A stretch of 32,300 nucleotides of DNA, taken from contig CABXWS010000002.1 in the NCBI GenBank assembly GCA_902515965.1, forward strand, positions 1-32,300, read 5' to 3'. Below the pieces are notes generated by a model. That model had not been told where the DNA came from. It searched no databases and saw only the letters and a list, made by a program, of their open reading frames with translations. Within the stretch, counting starts at the first letter, position 1. Each line of letters begins with the position of its first letter. The translations under genes were made by a program, and so were the position numbers. Below, piece by piece: positions 1 to 7,538 of the stretch. The DNA comes from an uncultured Pelagibacteraceae bacterium (lineage in GTDB: Bacteria; Pseudomonadota; Alphaproteobacteria; Pelagibacterales; Pelagibacteraceae).

Positions 1-849
1 TCTGAAAATTATCAAAGAGAAATGTCTTCACCAATTACAGGAGAAAACTCTTGTTCTAGGCTAAGTCCACACATTGCGTTTGGTAACATTTCAATCAAAG
101 AAATAATAAATAAAACCAATGAAAAATTAAATACAAATTTATCTTTTTCCCACAAAAAATCTCTAATTGCCTTTAAAAGCAGATTGGCTTGGCACTGCCA
201 TTTTATTCAAAAATTATATGATGAGCCAGAGATTGAGTTTAGAAATATGAACAGTGCTTATAATGGTATTAGAGAAAATGATTTTAATGAAGATTATTTT
301 CTAGTTTGGAAAAAAGGTTTAACGGGATACCCATTTGTAGATGCTTGTATGAGATATCTAAAATATAATGGTTGGATTAATTTTAGAATGAGAGCAATGC
401 TTGTCTCTTTTGCATCCTATCAATTATGGCTTGATTGGAAAAAAACTTCAAAATATTTAGCAAAATTGTTTACAGATTATGAACCAGGTATTCATTACTC
501 ACAATTTCAAATGCAATCAGGCACAACAGGCATAAACTCAATAAGAATTTACAACCCTATAAAGCAATCTATGGATCAAGATCCTGATGGAAAATTTATT
601 AAAAAATGGGTTCCTGAATTAAAAAATATTCAAGGAAAAATAATTCATGAACCATGGAAACTTACATTCATCGAACAAAAGGGATTAAATTTAGAATTAG
701 GCAAAGATTACCCATCTCCAATCGTTGACAATAAAATATCAACAACAATTGCTAAAGAAAAAATTTGGAATATCAAGAAAACAGCAGAGGCAAAAATTAT
801 TTCGGCCGAAGTATTAAAAAAACATGCTAGCCTGTCACAAAGAAGATAG
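1..849 (+). CDS. Cryptochrome/photolyase family protein, C-terminal FAD-binding domain (5' end outside window)
   Basis: The reading frame is open from base 1 (it continues upstream of the ATG at 22), so the gene is cut by the window edge. What remains is the helical FAD-binding domain of the photolyase/cryptochrome family. Recognisable landmarks are SRLSPHIAFGNIS, TGYPFVDACMRYL, a Trp-rich NGWINFRMRAM segment and RIYNPIKQS...DPDGKFIKKWVPEL near the C-terminus, followed by HEPW. The family repairs UV-induced pyrimidine lesions with blue light, or senses light. The QFQMQSGTTGIN stretch differs from the usual CPD-photolyase WQW-containing motif, so it may be a cryptochrome-like or divergent branch. 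The N-terminal antenna domain is not visible. The gene ends 147 bases before the next one and is probably unrelated to the ABC operon. Confidence 0.85.
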   Translation, partial: SENYQREMSSPITGENSCSRLSPHIAFGNISIKEIINKTNEKLNTNLSFSHKKSLIAFKSRLAWHCHFIQKLYDEPEIEFRNMNSAYNGIRENDFNEDYFLVWKKGLTGYPFVDACMRYLKYNGWINFRMRAMLVSFASYQLWLDWKKTSKYLAKLFTDYEPGIHYSQFQMQSGTTGINSIRIYNPIKQSMDQDPDGKFIKKWVPELKNIQGKIIHEPWKLTFIEQKGLNLELGKDYPSPIVDNKISTTIAKEKIWNIKKTAEAKIISAEVLKKHASLSQRR

Positions 850-996
850 ACCAAAATGTCCTATAAAACTATTAAATGTTAGCAACAAATTGGGAAAATG
901 CTTCATTTATAATAATATAATTTAAACAAACAAAAACCTTTGATGATAAAATTAATAAAATCTATAATTAAATATAAAAAATAATTTAAATAAATA

Positions 997-2082
997 ATGG
1001 CGAGCATTAGTATAAGTAAAGTTAACAAATATTTTGGTAACACACATGTTATTAAAGATGTTTCATTAGATATAAAAAGTGAGTCATTCACTGTTCTTGT
1101 AGGACCCAGCGGTTGTGGTAAATCTACAATTCTTAGAATGATTGCAGGTTTAGAAGAAATAAATTCTGGGACTATATCGATTGACGATAAAATTGTTAAC
1201 GATTTACCTCCTAAAGAAAGAAATATTGCGATGGTATTTCAGTCTTATGCACTTTACCCACACATGACTGTATTTGATAATATGGCTTTTGGCTTGAAGA
1301 TTGAGAAAAAGTCAAAAGAGGAAATCGAACAAAGAGTTATGGAGGCAGCTAAGATCTTGCAAATTGAAGAATACCTAAAGAGAAAACCAAAGCAATTATC
1401 AGGAGGTCAACGTCAAAGAGTTGCAATTGGAAGAGCGATCACAAGAAAACCCAAAGTATTTTTATTCGATGAGCCATTATCGAACTTGGATGCAGCTTTA
1501 AGAGTTCAAATGAGAGTAGAATTAGCAAAATTACATGATCAGCTTAATGCAACAATGATTTATGTAACTCACGACCAAACAGAAGCAATGACCCTTGCAA
1601 ATGATATTGTTGTGCTAGATCATGGAATAGTTTCTCAGAATGGAACACCTATGAATCTATATAATAATCCGGAGAATTTGTTTGTTGGTGGATTTATTGG
1701 TTCCCCAAAAATGAATTTCATAGATAGCAAAGTTTTAAGCAAAAATTCTGAAAGTACAGAAGTAGATGTTATGGGATCTGGAAAATTAATCGTTCCAAAA
1801 ATATCTTTAAATATTCAAGAGGGAGATGCTGTAAAAATTGGAGTTAGACCTGAACATTTAATATTAAATGATAAATCGGGCGCATTATGGGAAAGTAAAG
1901 TTTTTGTTGTAGAAAAATTAGGTTCAGGAACTTATTTGTATTTAGAAAAACAAGGAGATCCATTAGTTGTTCAAACTGATGGAGATACAGATATAAAAGT
2001 TGGAGATACAATTAAAATTGGATTTGATGCATCTCGTTGTCATTTATTTGAGAGCAATGGAAATTCTTTTAAAAGTATTTGA
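997..2082 (+). CDS. ABC sugar importer ATP-binding protein (MalK/UgpC type)
   Basis: This is the cytoplasmic motor subunit of a carbohydrate-type ABC importer, 361 residues, normal for the family. The Walker A motif GPSGCGKST is at about residues 36-44, the Q-loop at about 82, the signature LSGGQ at 134-138, Walker B VFLFDEP at 154-160 and the switch His at 192. The C-terminal third (about 240-355) is the TOBE/MalK regulatory-type region, with the GVRPEHL motif. It is the first gene of an ATPase, binding protein, permease, permease, glycosidase cluster, which is the evidence for its partners. No clear Shine-Dalgarno site precedes the ATG. Two perfect TATAAT boxes lie at 908 and 916 but lack a convincing -35. 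Annotations of the AglK/MalK kind are likely; the substrate cannot be read from this subunit. Confidence 0.95.
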   Translation: MASISISKVNKYFGNTHVIKDVSLDIKSESFTVLVGPSGCGKSTILRMIAGLEEINSGTISIDDKIVNDLPPKERNIAMVFQSYALYPHMTVFDNMAFGLKIEKKSKEEIEQRVMEAAKILQIEEYLKRKPKQLSGGQRQRVAIGRAITRKPKVFLFDEPLSNLDAALRVQMRVELAKLHDQLNATMIYVTHDQTEAMTLANDIVVLDHGIVSQNGTPMNLYNNPENLFVGGFIGSPKMNFIDSKVLSKNSESTEVDVMGSGKLIVPKISLNIQEGDAVKIGVRPEHLILNDKSGALWESKVFVVEKLGSGTYLYLEKQGDPLVVQTDGDTDIKVGDTIKIGFDASRCHLFESNGNSFKSI

Positions 2083-2185
2083 ATCAACTTAGAGTAGTAC
2101 GATTATCATTATATTTACAAGTTTATTTTATGTTTCATTCAACGAGTAGTTTGTTAAATTTAATTTTTTAAAAAGAGGGGAAAAT

Positions 2186-3514
2186 ATGAATAAAAAAATA
2201 TTTATAATGATCACTGCGTTTGCATTTGTATTCAATTCATTTGCTTTTGCAGATATCAAGTTCTGGACGACTGAAACTCAACCAGCAAGAATGGCTAAAC
2301 AAGAGGAAATGGCTAAAGCTTTCGAAGCAAAAACTGGTATTGGCGTGGAAGTAATTCCAATTGGTGAAAAGGACTTAGGTACAAGAGCAACAGCAGCGGC
2401 AGCAGCAGGAGATCTTCCTGATGTAATTTACCATACGCTTCAATATGTATTGCCGTGGGCTGAAGCAGGAATTTTAGATGTTGATGCAAATAATGACGTT
2501 GTTAAAACACTTGGACAGAAAACATTTGCTCCAGGTGCTTTAAAGATGGCTAAGAAGGGCGGCAAAATTGCAGCTGTACCTGTAGACGGCTGGACACAAA
2601 TGGTTGTTTATAGAAAAGATTTATTTGCAGACGCTGGTTTAGAGCCACCAACAACTTACGCAAACATAGAAAAGGCAATAGATACTTTATCTAGCAAAGA
2701 TATGTTCGGATTTGTTGCAGCAACTAAAACTGATGAGAACTTTATGAGTCAAGTTCTGGAACATGTTATGCTGGCGAATGGCGTAAATTTAGTTAAAAAA
2801 GGTGGAACTAAAAAACAAGGTCGAGCATTAAAGAATTCTTTAGAGTTTTACAAAAAATTAGCGAAAGCTAGTCCTCCAGGTGAACTTTATTGGAAACAGT
2901 CAAGAGAACTTTATTTTGCTGGCAAAACTCCAATGATAATTTGGTCACCATTTATCATGGACGAGTTAGCTGGTTTAAGAGACTCTGCACCGCCAACAAT
3001 TAATAGTGATCCAACATCATCTGAATTGGCTTCTAAAACAGGCTTTATTACTAATTTCAGTGGACCTAATAATGTTAAAGGTGCTGCATGGGCAGATGTT
3101 AGATACTTTGGAATAACAGCAGATGCAGATACAGATGAAGCTAAACAATTTATTCTTTATTCGATGGATGAAGGATATACGAGTACTTTATCTATAGCAC
3201 CAGAAGGCAAATTCCCAGTTAGAAGAGGTAATTCAAGTGACCCAAGTGCATTTACACAAGCTTGGAGTAAATTACCTGTCGGTGTTGATAGAAAAGCTCC
3301 TTTAACAGATCTATACTCAGCAGATGTAATTAACAATATTGTAGCTGGACTAGATACTGCTAATAGATGGGGAGTTAAAGAGGGTGAATTATCAAGAGCA
3401 TCTAAAATAATCAACTCACAATTCTTGAATAGAATCACTAGACAATTCATTGATGATCAATTAACTGTTGATCAAGCAGTTGATGAAATCAATACTGTAC
3501 TAGCTAATTTCTAG
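2186..3514 (+). CDS. ABC importer extracellular solute-binding protein, family 1 (sugar type)
   Basis: This is the periplasmic substrate-capture protein of the ABC importer, 442 residues. It has a clear signal peptide (MNKKIF, hydrophobic core, cleavage after FAFA) and the start of the mature protein, DIKFWTTETQPARM, is typical of family 1 sugar-binding proteins. The segment AAAAGDLPDVIYHTLQYVLPWAEAGILDV matches the hinge and ligand-contact region of that family. It has its own strong Shine-Dalgarno (AAGAGGGG) and a 103-base leader after the ATPase gene, so it may have its own promoter. A perfect hairpin follows its stop codon. The ligand is unknown; the glycosidase at the end of the operon points to a glycoside or di-/oligosaccharide-like compound. 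Confidence 0.93.
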   Translation: MNKKIFIMITAFAFVFNSFAFADIKFWTTETQPARMAKQEEMAKAFEAKTGIGVEVIPIGEKDLGTRATAAAAAGDLPDVIYHTLQYVLPWAEAGILDVDANNDVVKTLGQKTFAPGALKMAKKGGKIAAVPVDGWTQMVVYRKDLFADAGLEPPTTYANIEKAIDTLSSKDMFGFVAATKTDENFMSQVLEHVMLANGVNLVKKGGTKKQGRALKNSLEFYKKLAKASPPGELYWKQSRELYFAGKTPMIIWSPFIMDELAGLRDSAPPTINSDPTSSELASKTGFITNFSGPNNVKGAAWADVRYFGITADADTDEAKQFILYSMDEGYTSTLSIAPEGKFPVRRGNSSDPSAFTQAWSKLPVGVDRKAPLTDLYSADVINNIVAGLDTANRWGVKEGELSRASKIINSQFLNRITRQFIDDQLTVDQAVDEINTVLANF

Positions 3515-3529
3515 TAATTTAATAATTTT

Positions 3530-3563
3530 AAAAAGCGGATAATATTAATTATCCGCTTTTTTT
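3530..3563 (+). terminator. Perfect hairpin with T-run between binding-protein and permease genes
   Basis: The 5' arm AAAAAGCGGATAAT (3530-3543) pairs perfectly with ATTATCCGCTTTTT (3548-3561) around a 4-base loop, giving a 14-bp stem that ends in a run of seven T. This is the form of a Rho-independent terminator. It sits only 2 bases before the permease ATG at 3566, in the middle of an operon. It is more likely an attenuator or 3'-end stabiliser that leaves binding-protein mRNA in excess of permease mRNA. Confidence 0.85.
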
Positions 3564-3565
3564 AT

Positions 3566-4825
3566 ATGACAACAAAACTTGCAAAAATTGAAAAAAGAAC
3601 AGCATATCTTTTAATATTTCCTTCGATCCTTTTAGTATTTTCTATAATTTTATTTCCAATATTCTCTAATATCTGGATAAGTTTTAAAAATGTTGAACTT
3701 AAAGATATCAGAATACCTGAACCAAGAGCAAAAAAATTAGTAAAATCGGTAACAGATAATCCAACAAAAATAAAAATAATTTATAAATTAAGAAACAGTT
3801 CACTTACTCAAGAAATTAAAAATGTTAAATTTAAAGATAAATTCCCAAAGGGTTTAGAAGCAATTAATTTAGATGAAAGGTGTCAATTTGAAAAAAATAT
3901 ACTTAAATGCGAATTTGGAAACTGGCCTGAAAAATATAGAGAACAACTAGAAATTGTTTTTCAAAATATAAAAGGGAAAGAAATACCAAAAAAAAAATTA
4001 AAATCTTTTAAACCTAATTTATCGGGCAAGTCACAGAACATACTGTTAACATATGAATTTACTCTAAATAACTTCAAAAAAGTAGTAAAAGACAAAGAAT
4101 TTATAGATCTACTATTAACTACATTTTATTACACATTTTTTGGAACTATAGGAGCGATTATATTTGGAGTTTTGGCTGCTCAACTAGTAAATCAAAAATT
4201 TTTTGGAAGAACATACATGAGAAGTGTTCTTCTCTTTCCATATGTTGCACCCGTTGTTGCACTTGCATATACTTGGGAACTTCTACTTGATCCAACGAGT
4301 GGAACTTTAAATAATTTATTAATTAATTATCAAATAATTGATGGACCAATAAATCTATTAGGTCAAAAATACGTAACTTTAAATATATTTGGTTTTGACT
4401 TTAAACTAAGATTAGCATTAACAACTGTAATAATTTTTGAAATTTGGAGATATTTTCCCTTAGCATTTTTATTTATTCTTGCCCGTCTTCAGGCTGTTCC
4501 AAAAGAACTATATGAAGCAGCTGATGTTGATGGAGCTGATCCTCTACAAAAATTTTTGAATATAACCTTACCTCAGATATTAGCTGTTATTTCAATTTTA
4601 TTCATGATTAGATTTATTTGGAATTTTAATAAATTTGAAGACATCTTTTTACTAACCGGAGGTGCATCAGGAACTAGGACATTGCCAATAAATGTTTATC
4701 AAAAAGGATTTTCTTTGGGAGATATTGGCATGGGTTCAGCCGTTTCTTTAGTGATAGTAGTATTTTTATTAGTTTTTATGTTTATCTATTTTAAACTTTT
4801 AGGAAAGAGAGCCAATGAAAGTTAA
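3566..4825 (+). CDS. ABC sugar importer permease (MalF type) with an inserted DUF11-like domain
   Basis: This is an inner-membrane permease subunit, 419 residues against about 290-320 usual. TM1 is at about residues 13-40 and the classical permease resumes at about 163 (YEFTLNNFKKVVKDKEF). The remaining TM helices and the EAA loop follow, the loop reading YEAADVDGADPLQKFLNITLP. The extra piece at about residues 44-160 is soluble. It reads like a DUF11 / conserved-repeat beta domain (YKLRNSS, KFKDKFPKGLEAI, LKCEFGNWPEKYREQLEI) with two Cys that could form a disulfide. By topology the insert lies in the periplasm, where it could contact the binding protein, a role analogous in position rather than homology to the MalF P2 loop. 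There is no Shine-Dalgarno; the start abuts a hairpin. It overlaps the next gene by 11 bases. Confidence 0.93.
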   Translation: MTTKLAKIEKRTAYLLIFPSILLVFSIILFPIFSNIWISFKNVELKDIRIPEPRAKKLVKSVTDNPTKIKIIYKLRNSSLTQEIKNVKFKDKFPKGLEAINLDERCQFEKNILKCEFGNWPEKYREQLEIVFQNIKGKEIPKKKLKSFKPNLSGKSQNILLTYEFTLNNFKKVVKDKEFIDLLLTTFYYTFFGTIGAIIFGVLAAQLVNQKFFGRTYMRSVLLFPYVAPVVALAYTWELLLDPTSGTLNNLLINYQIIDGPINLLGQKYVTLNIFGFDFKLRLALTTVIIFEIWRYFPLAFLFILARLQAVPKELYEAADVDGADPLQKFLNITLPQILAVISILFMIRFIWNFNKFEDIFLLTGGASGTRTLPINVYQKGFSLGDIGMGSAVSLVIVVFLLVFMFIYFKLLGKRANES

Positions 4826-6008
4826 AAACTTATTAACTTATTGTTTAATTTCATCCTTATTTTTATTTTTACTTATTTCTATTTGGAAAATCTTAGTGAC
4901 ACTACAAGGAATTGTTTTGACGAATTTTAATTTTAATAATTTATATATTTTTGGAATAGTTCTTTCTTTATTAAATCTTTTAATTGGAAAAAAATTTAAT
5001 CTAAATGTTAAAGTAATTATTCTTTCGTTTACTTTCACTATTTTTGATTTTTTTATCTCAGTAAATTTACCCATTTGGTATAGTTTTGGAATATTCTTAG
5101 TTTCTGTATTCTTTTTTAATACAATAAAAAACTATGATAAAATTTTTCTGTCGAAAAATCATTCATCTCAACAATTATTTTTTAAATTTTTAACATTTTT
5201 TGGTATTACTCTATTTTCATTTGTAATTCTCTTCCCTTTTTACATGATGTTAATTACAAGTTTCAAAACACAAGCTTTATTACTTATAAATCCTTTAGAT
5301 TTTAGTATTAATTTTACAAAAGGGATTCCAGAATTATTTAAATCTTATTTAATAGTGTTTAAAGATTATAATTTTGGAAAATATATGCTGACTAGTACAA
5401 TAGTTTCTTTAGGAACAGTAATTATTACTTTGGTTTTTGCAATACCTGCTGCATATGCTGTTGCAAGACTTAATTTTTTTGGAAAAAATTTTATATCAAC
5501 TTCAATCCTGATTATTTATTTGTTTCCTGCGATCGTATTGGTGATTCCCTTATATACAATTTTTAGTCAATTAGGATTACGAAATTCTATTGAAGGATTG
5601 TTAATAGTGTATACGGCAACCACACTGCCTGTAGCAATCTATATGTTGCAAGGCTACTTTAAAAGTATACCAAAAGAGCTTGAAGAGGCCGGGATTATTG
5701 ATGGTCAAAATTGGCTTGGTATTATTTTAAAAATAATACTCCCACTTAGTTTACCTGCAATATCATCTGTCGCTTTATATGTATTTATGATAGCTTGGAA
5801 TGAATTTTTATTTTCATTAATGTTCTTAGACAGACCTAATTCATTCACATTATCTAGGGCAATCCAATTTCTCAATATTGGAGCCGAAACTCCTAGGCAA
5901 TATTTAATGGCAGGATCAGTAGTTGTAACTTTACCTATATTAATAATTTTTGTTTATTTTGAAAAATACCTCGTAAGCGGTCTTACCGCAGGAAGCGTTA
6001 AAGGATAA
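4815..6008 (+). CDS. ABC sugar importer permease (MalG type) with extra N-terminal membrane helices
   Basis: This is the second inner-membrane permease subunit, 397 residues where about 275-290 is usual. The MalG-like core starts near residue 122 (FFKFLTFFGITLF, then a MLITSFKTQ segment). It contains the EAA loop EEAGIIDGQNWLGIILKIILP and ends in VSGLTAGSVKG, the typical C-terminus. Residues 1-110 are an additional, very hydrophobic Phe/Leu/Ile-rich block with about four predicted helices (near 8-28, 42-58, 66-83, 88-103). The start ATG lies inside the end of the previous gene (11-base overlap), so the two permeases are translationally coupled. An internal start that skips the extension is not obvious, so the extension looks real. 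Confidence 0.93.
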   Translation: MKVKNLLTYCLISSLFLFLLISIWKILVTLQGIVLTNFNFNNLYIFGIVLSLLNLLIGKKFNLNVKVIILSFTFTIFDFFISVNLPIWYSFGIFLVSVFFFNTIKNYDKIFLSKNHSSQQLFFKFLTFFGITLFSFVILFPFYMMLITSFKTQALLLINPLDFSINFTKGIPELFKSYLIVFKDYNFGKYMLTSTIVSLGTVIITLVFAIPAAYAVARLNFFGKNFISTSILIIYLFPAIVLVIPLYTIFSQLGLRNSIEGLLIVYTATTLPVAIYMLQGYFKSIPKELEEAGIIDGQNWLGIILKIILPLSLPAISSVALYVFMIAWNEFLFSLMFLDRPNSFTLSRAIQFLNIGAETPRQYLMAGSVVVTLPILIIFVYFEKYLVSGLTAGSVKG

Positions 6009-7267
6009 TGAGTCAAAGAGTAGAGGAAGCAAAGAAAATATTGCTAGGTAACAGAAAAAATGGTTATACTTTACCAACTAATAATAAGCTTTATCCAGCT
6101 CAATGGAATTGGGATTCAGCATTCATAGCCCTTGGTTATTCCTATTTCAATTTAGATTATGCATTAGAAGAATTGGAGACATTACTTGCGGGACAGTGGG
6201 ACGATGGGATGGTACCGCATATTCTTTTTCATGATAATGACACAACTTATTTTCCAAATCATAAAACATGGAAGTGTGGAAAAAATATTCCTTCATCAGG
6301 TATTACCCAACCACCAGTAATAGCAAGTATATTAAAGATTATTTTAGAAAATCATCAATTAAATGAAGGACAAAATACTAGGGTCGTTCAAATTTTGAAA
6401 AAAATAAAAAAGTATCACGATTGGTTTATTAAGTTTAGAGATCCAAAGAAAACAGGCTTAATATCTATACTACATCCTTGGGAAAGTGGCTATGATAACT
6501 CTCCTATATGGGATAAGCCCATGAGTAATATAAGTGTTGATAAAGAATTAAATTATCAGAGAAGGGATCTTGAAGTATCAAATTCTGAAGAAAGACCTTT
6601 AAAGAAAGATTACGACCGGTACATAACTATTAGAGATCAATTTAAAGAAGCAAATTATGATCCAAATAAATTATACGATATATCAGTTTTTAATGTCGTA
6701 GATGTCGGGTTTAATTCAATTTTCCTTAAAGCTAACAAAGATCTTTTAGAAATTTCAAAAAAGTATGATTTGGATTTTCAAAATTTGCATGAATTTATTT
6801 CGCTTAACGAAAATAGATTACTTGGTCTGTTTAGCAAAGAGAATAATAATTTTTTATCCCAAGATTTAAAAACTAAAAATAATTTAAATATTCCCTCAAT
6901 AACTAACTATTTTTCTTTATTTGCAGATCTTAACAATCAAGAATTAAATAAAAAACTTATCGAAAATTTAAAAAGTCACAATTCGAATGAGAAATACTTT
7001 TTCTCTTCAATAGATCCTAAGCATGAAACTTTTAACGAAAAAAGGTATTGGCGTGGTCCTGTTTGGATAAATTGTAATTGGTTGGTCTATCAAGGTCTAA
7101 AGAATAAAGATAAAGAATATTCGGAGTTATTAAAAAACAAAACTATGGAATTAATCGAGGAAAAAGGTTTCCATGAATATTATAGTTGCAAAAGTGGAAA
7201 TGTAATGGGCGCGAATAATTTTTCATGGAGCGCAGCATTATATTTAGACTTAGCTCTAGAAAAATAA
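6008..7267 (+). CDS. Cytoplasmic glycoside hydrolase, GH63 / mannosylglycerate-hydrolase-like (MGH1-like)
   Basis: The protein is 419 residues with no signal peptide, so it is probably cytoplasmic. It has the (alpha/alpha)6-barrel signatures of MGH/GH63 enzymes: PAQWNWDSAFIALG near residues 30-43, WDDGMVPHI near 64-71, HPWESGYDNSPIWD near 156-169, RYWRGPVW, and FHEYY with FSWSAAL near the C-terminus. By analogy with mannosyl-/glucosylglycerate hydrolases, Asp163 (in GYDNSP) and Glu390 (in HEYY) are the candidate acid/base pair. This family cleaves small alpha-glycosides such as mannosylglycerate or glucosylglycerate; the exact substrate here is inference. The start overlaps the permease stop (TAATG), so it is the last gene of the transporter operon and probably processes the imported compound. 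Confidence 0.85.
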   Translation: MSQRVEEAKKILLGNRKNGYTLPTNNKLYPAQWNWDSAFIALGYSYFNLDYALEELETLLAGQWDDGMVPHILFHDNDTTYFPNHKTWKCGKNIPSSGITQPPVIASILKIILENHQLNEGQNTRVVQILKKIKKYHDWFIKFRDPKKTGLISILHPWESGYDNSPIWDKPMSNISVDKELNYQRRDLEVSNSEERPLKKDYDRYITIRDQFKEANYDPNKLYDISVFNVVDVGFNSIFLKANKDLLEISKKYDLDFQNLHEFISLNENRLLGLFSKENNNFLSQDLKTKNNLNIPSITNYFSLFADLNNQELNKKLIENLKSHNSNEKYFFSSIDPKHETFNEKRYWRGPVWINCNWLVYQGLKNKDKEYSELLKNKTMELIEEKGFHEYYSCKSGNVMGANNFSWSAALYLDLALEK

Positions 7268-7282
7268 CTTAATTATTAGTAC

Positions 7283-7426
7283 TTAATTACCGTAAGGAAT
7301 TCCGACTAACTTTCCATTTTCATTATAAAAATAGAAGTAGTTTGGGTTTACAAATTTAGGTTTTTTTGCAATAGACTTAAGTTTACTTAATAATTTGTTT
7401 TTTTTAGATTTACGTTTGATGAGTCT
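7283..7426 (-). pseudogene. Possible gene remnant or small ORF without a normal start
   Basis: In the 271-base gap between the glycosidase and the fusion gene, the minus strand holds an open frame of 47 codons. It is bounded by stops on both sides and contains no ATG, GTG or TTG. Its translation is basic at the N-side (RKSKKNKLLSKLK) and ends in the protein-like NPNYFYFYNENGKLVGIPYGN. It could be the tail of a decayed or frameshifted gene, a small protein using a rare start, or chance. Coordinates cover the stop codon (7283) to the first sense codon (7426). Confidence 0.25.
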
Positions 7427-7464
7427 TTAATATAAAAAAAATTGAACTAAACTATTGATAACTT

Positions 7465-7493
7465 TTCAACTCTGATATGCATTAATTTATAAT
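7465..7493 (+). promoter_or_regulatory. Candidate sigma70-type promoter for the fusion gene
   Basis: A perfect TATAAT (7488-7493) lies 45 bases upstream of the ATG at 7539. A weak -35-like TTCAAC (7465-7470) is 17 bases upstream of it. In such AT-rich DNA a single good -10 box is modest evidence. The position, after an operon end and before an unrelated gene, is what supports it. Confidence 0.35.
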
Positions 7494-7538
7494 TATTTAC
7501 TAAAAATTACGTATATTTATTGATTTATTTTATTTGTT

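Noticed and set aside
1-849. Photolyase gene as a truncated pseudogene
   Set aside because: The frame stays open to base 1, so the missing N-terminus is most simply outside the window.
903-1091. Minus-strand ORF of 62 codons before and over the ABC ATPase start
   Set aside because: Hydrophobic, low-complexity antisense frame overlapping a certain gene; no Shine-Dalgarno or family signal.
3157-3450. Minus-strand ORF of 97 codons inside the ABC binding-protein gene
   Set aside because: Antisense shadow of a clear binding-protein reading frame.
3985-4010. Poly-A tract in the permease gene as a frameshift site
   Set aside because: The reading frame passes through it intact and the permease core downstream is in the same frame.
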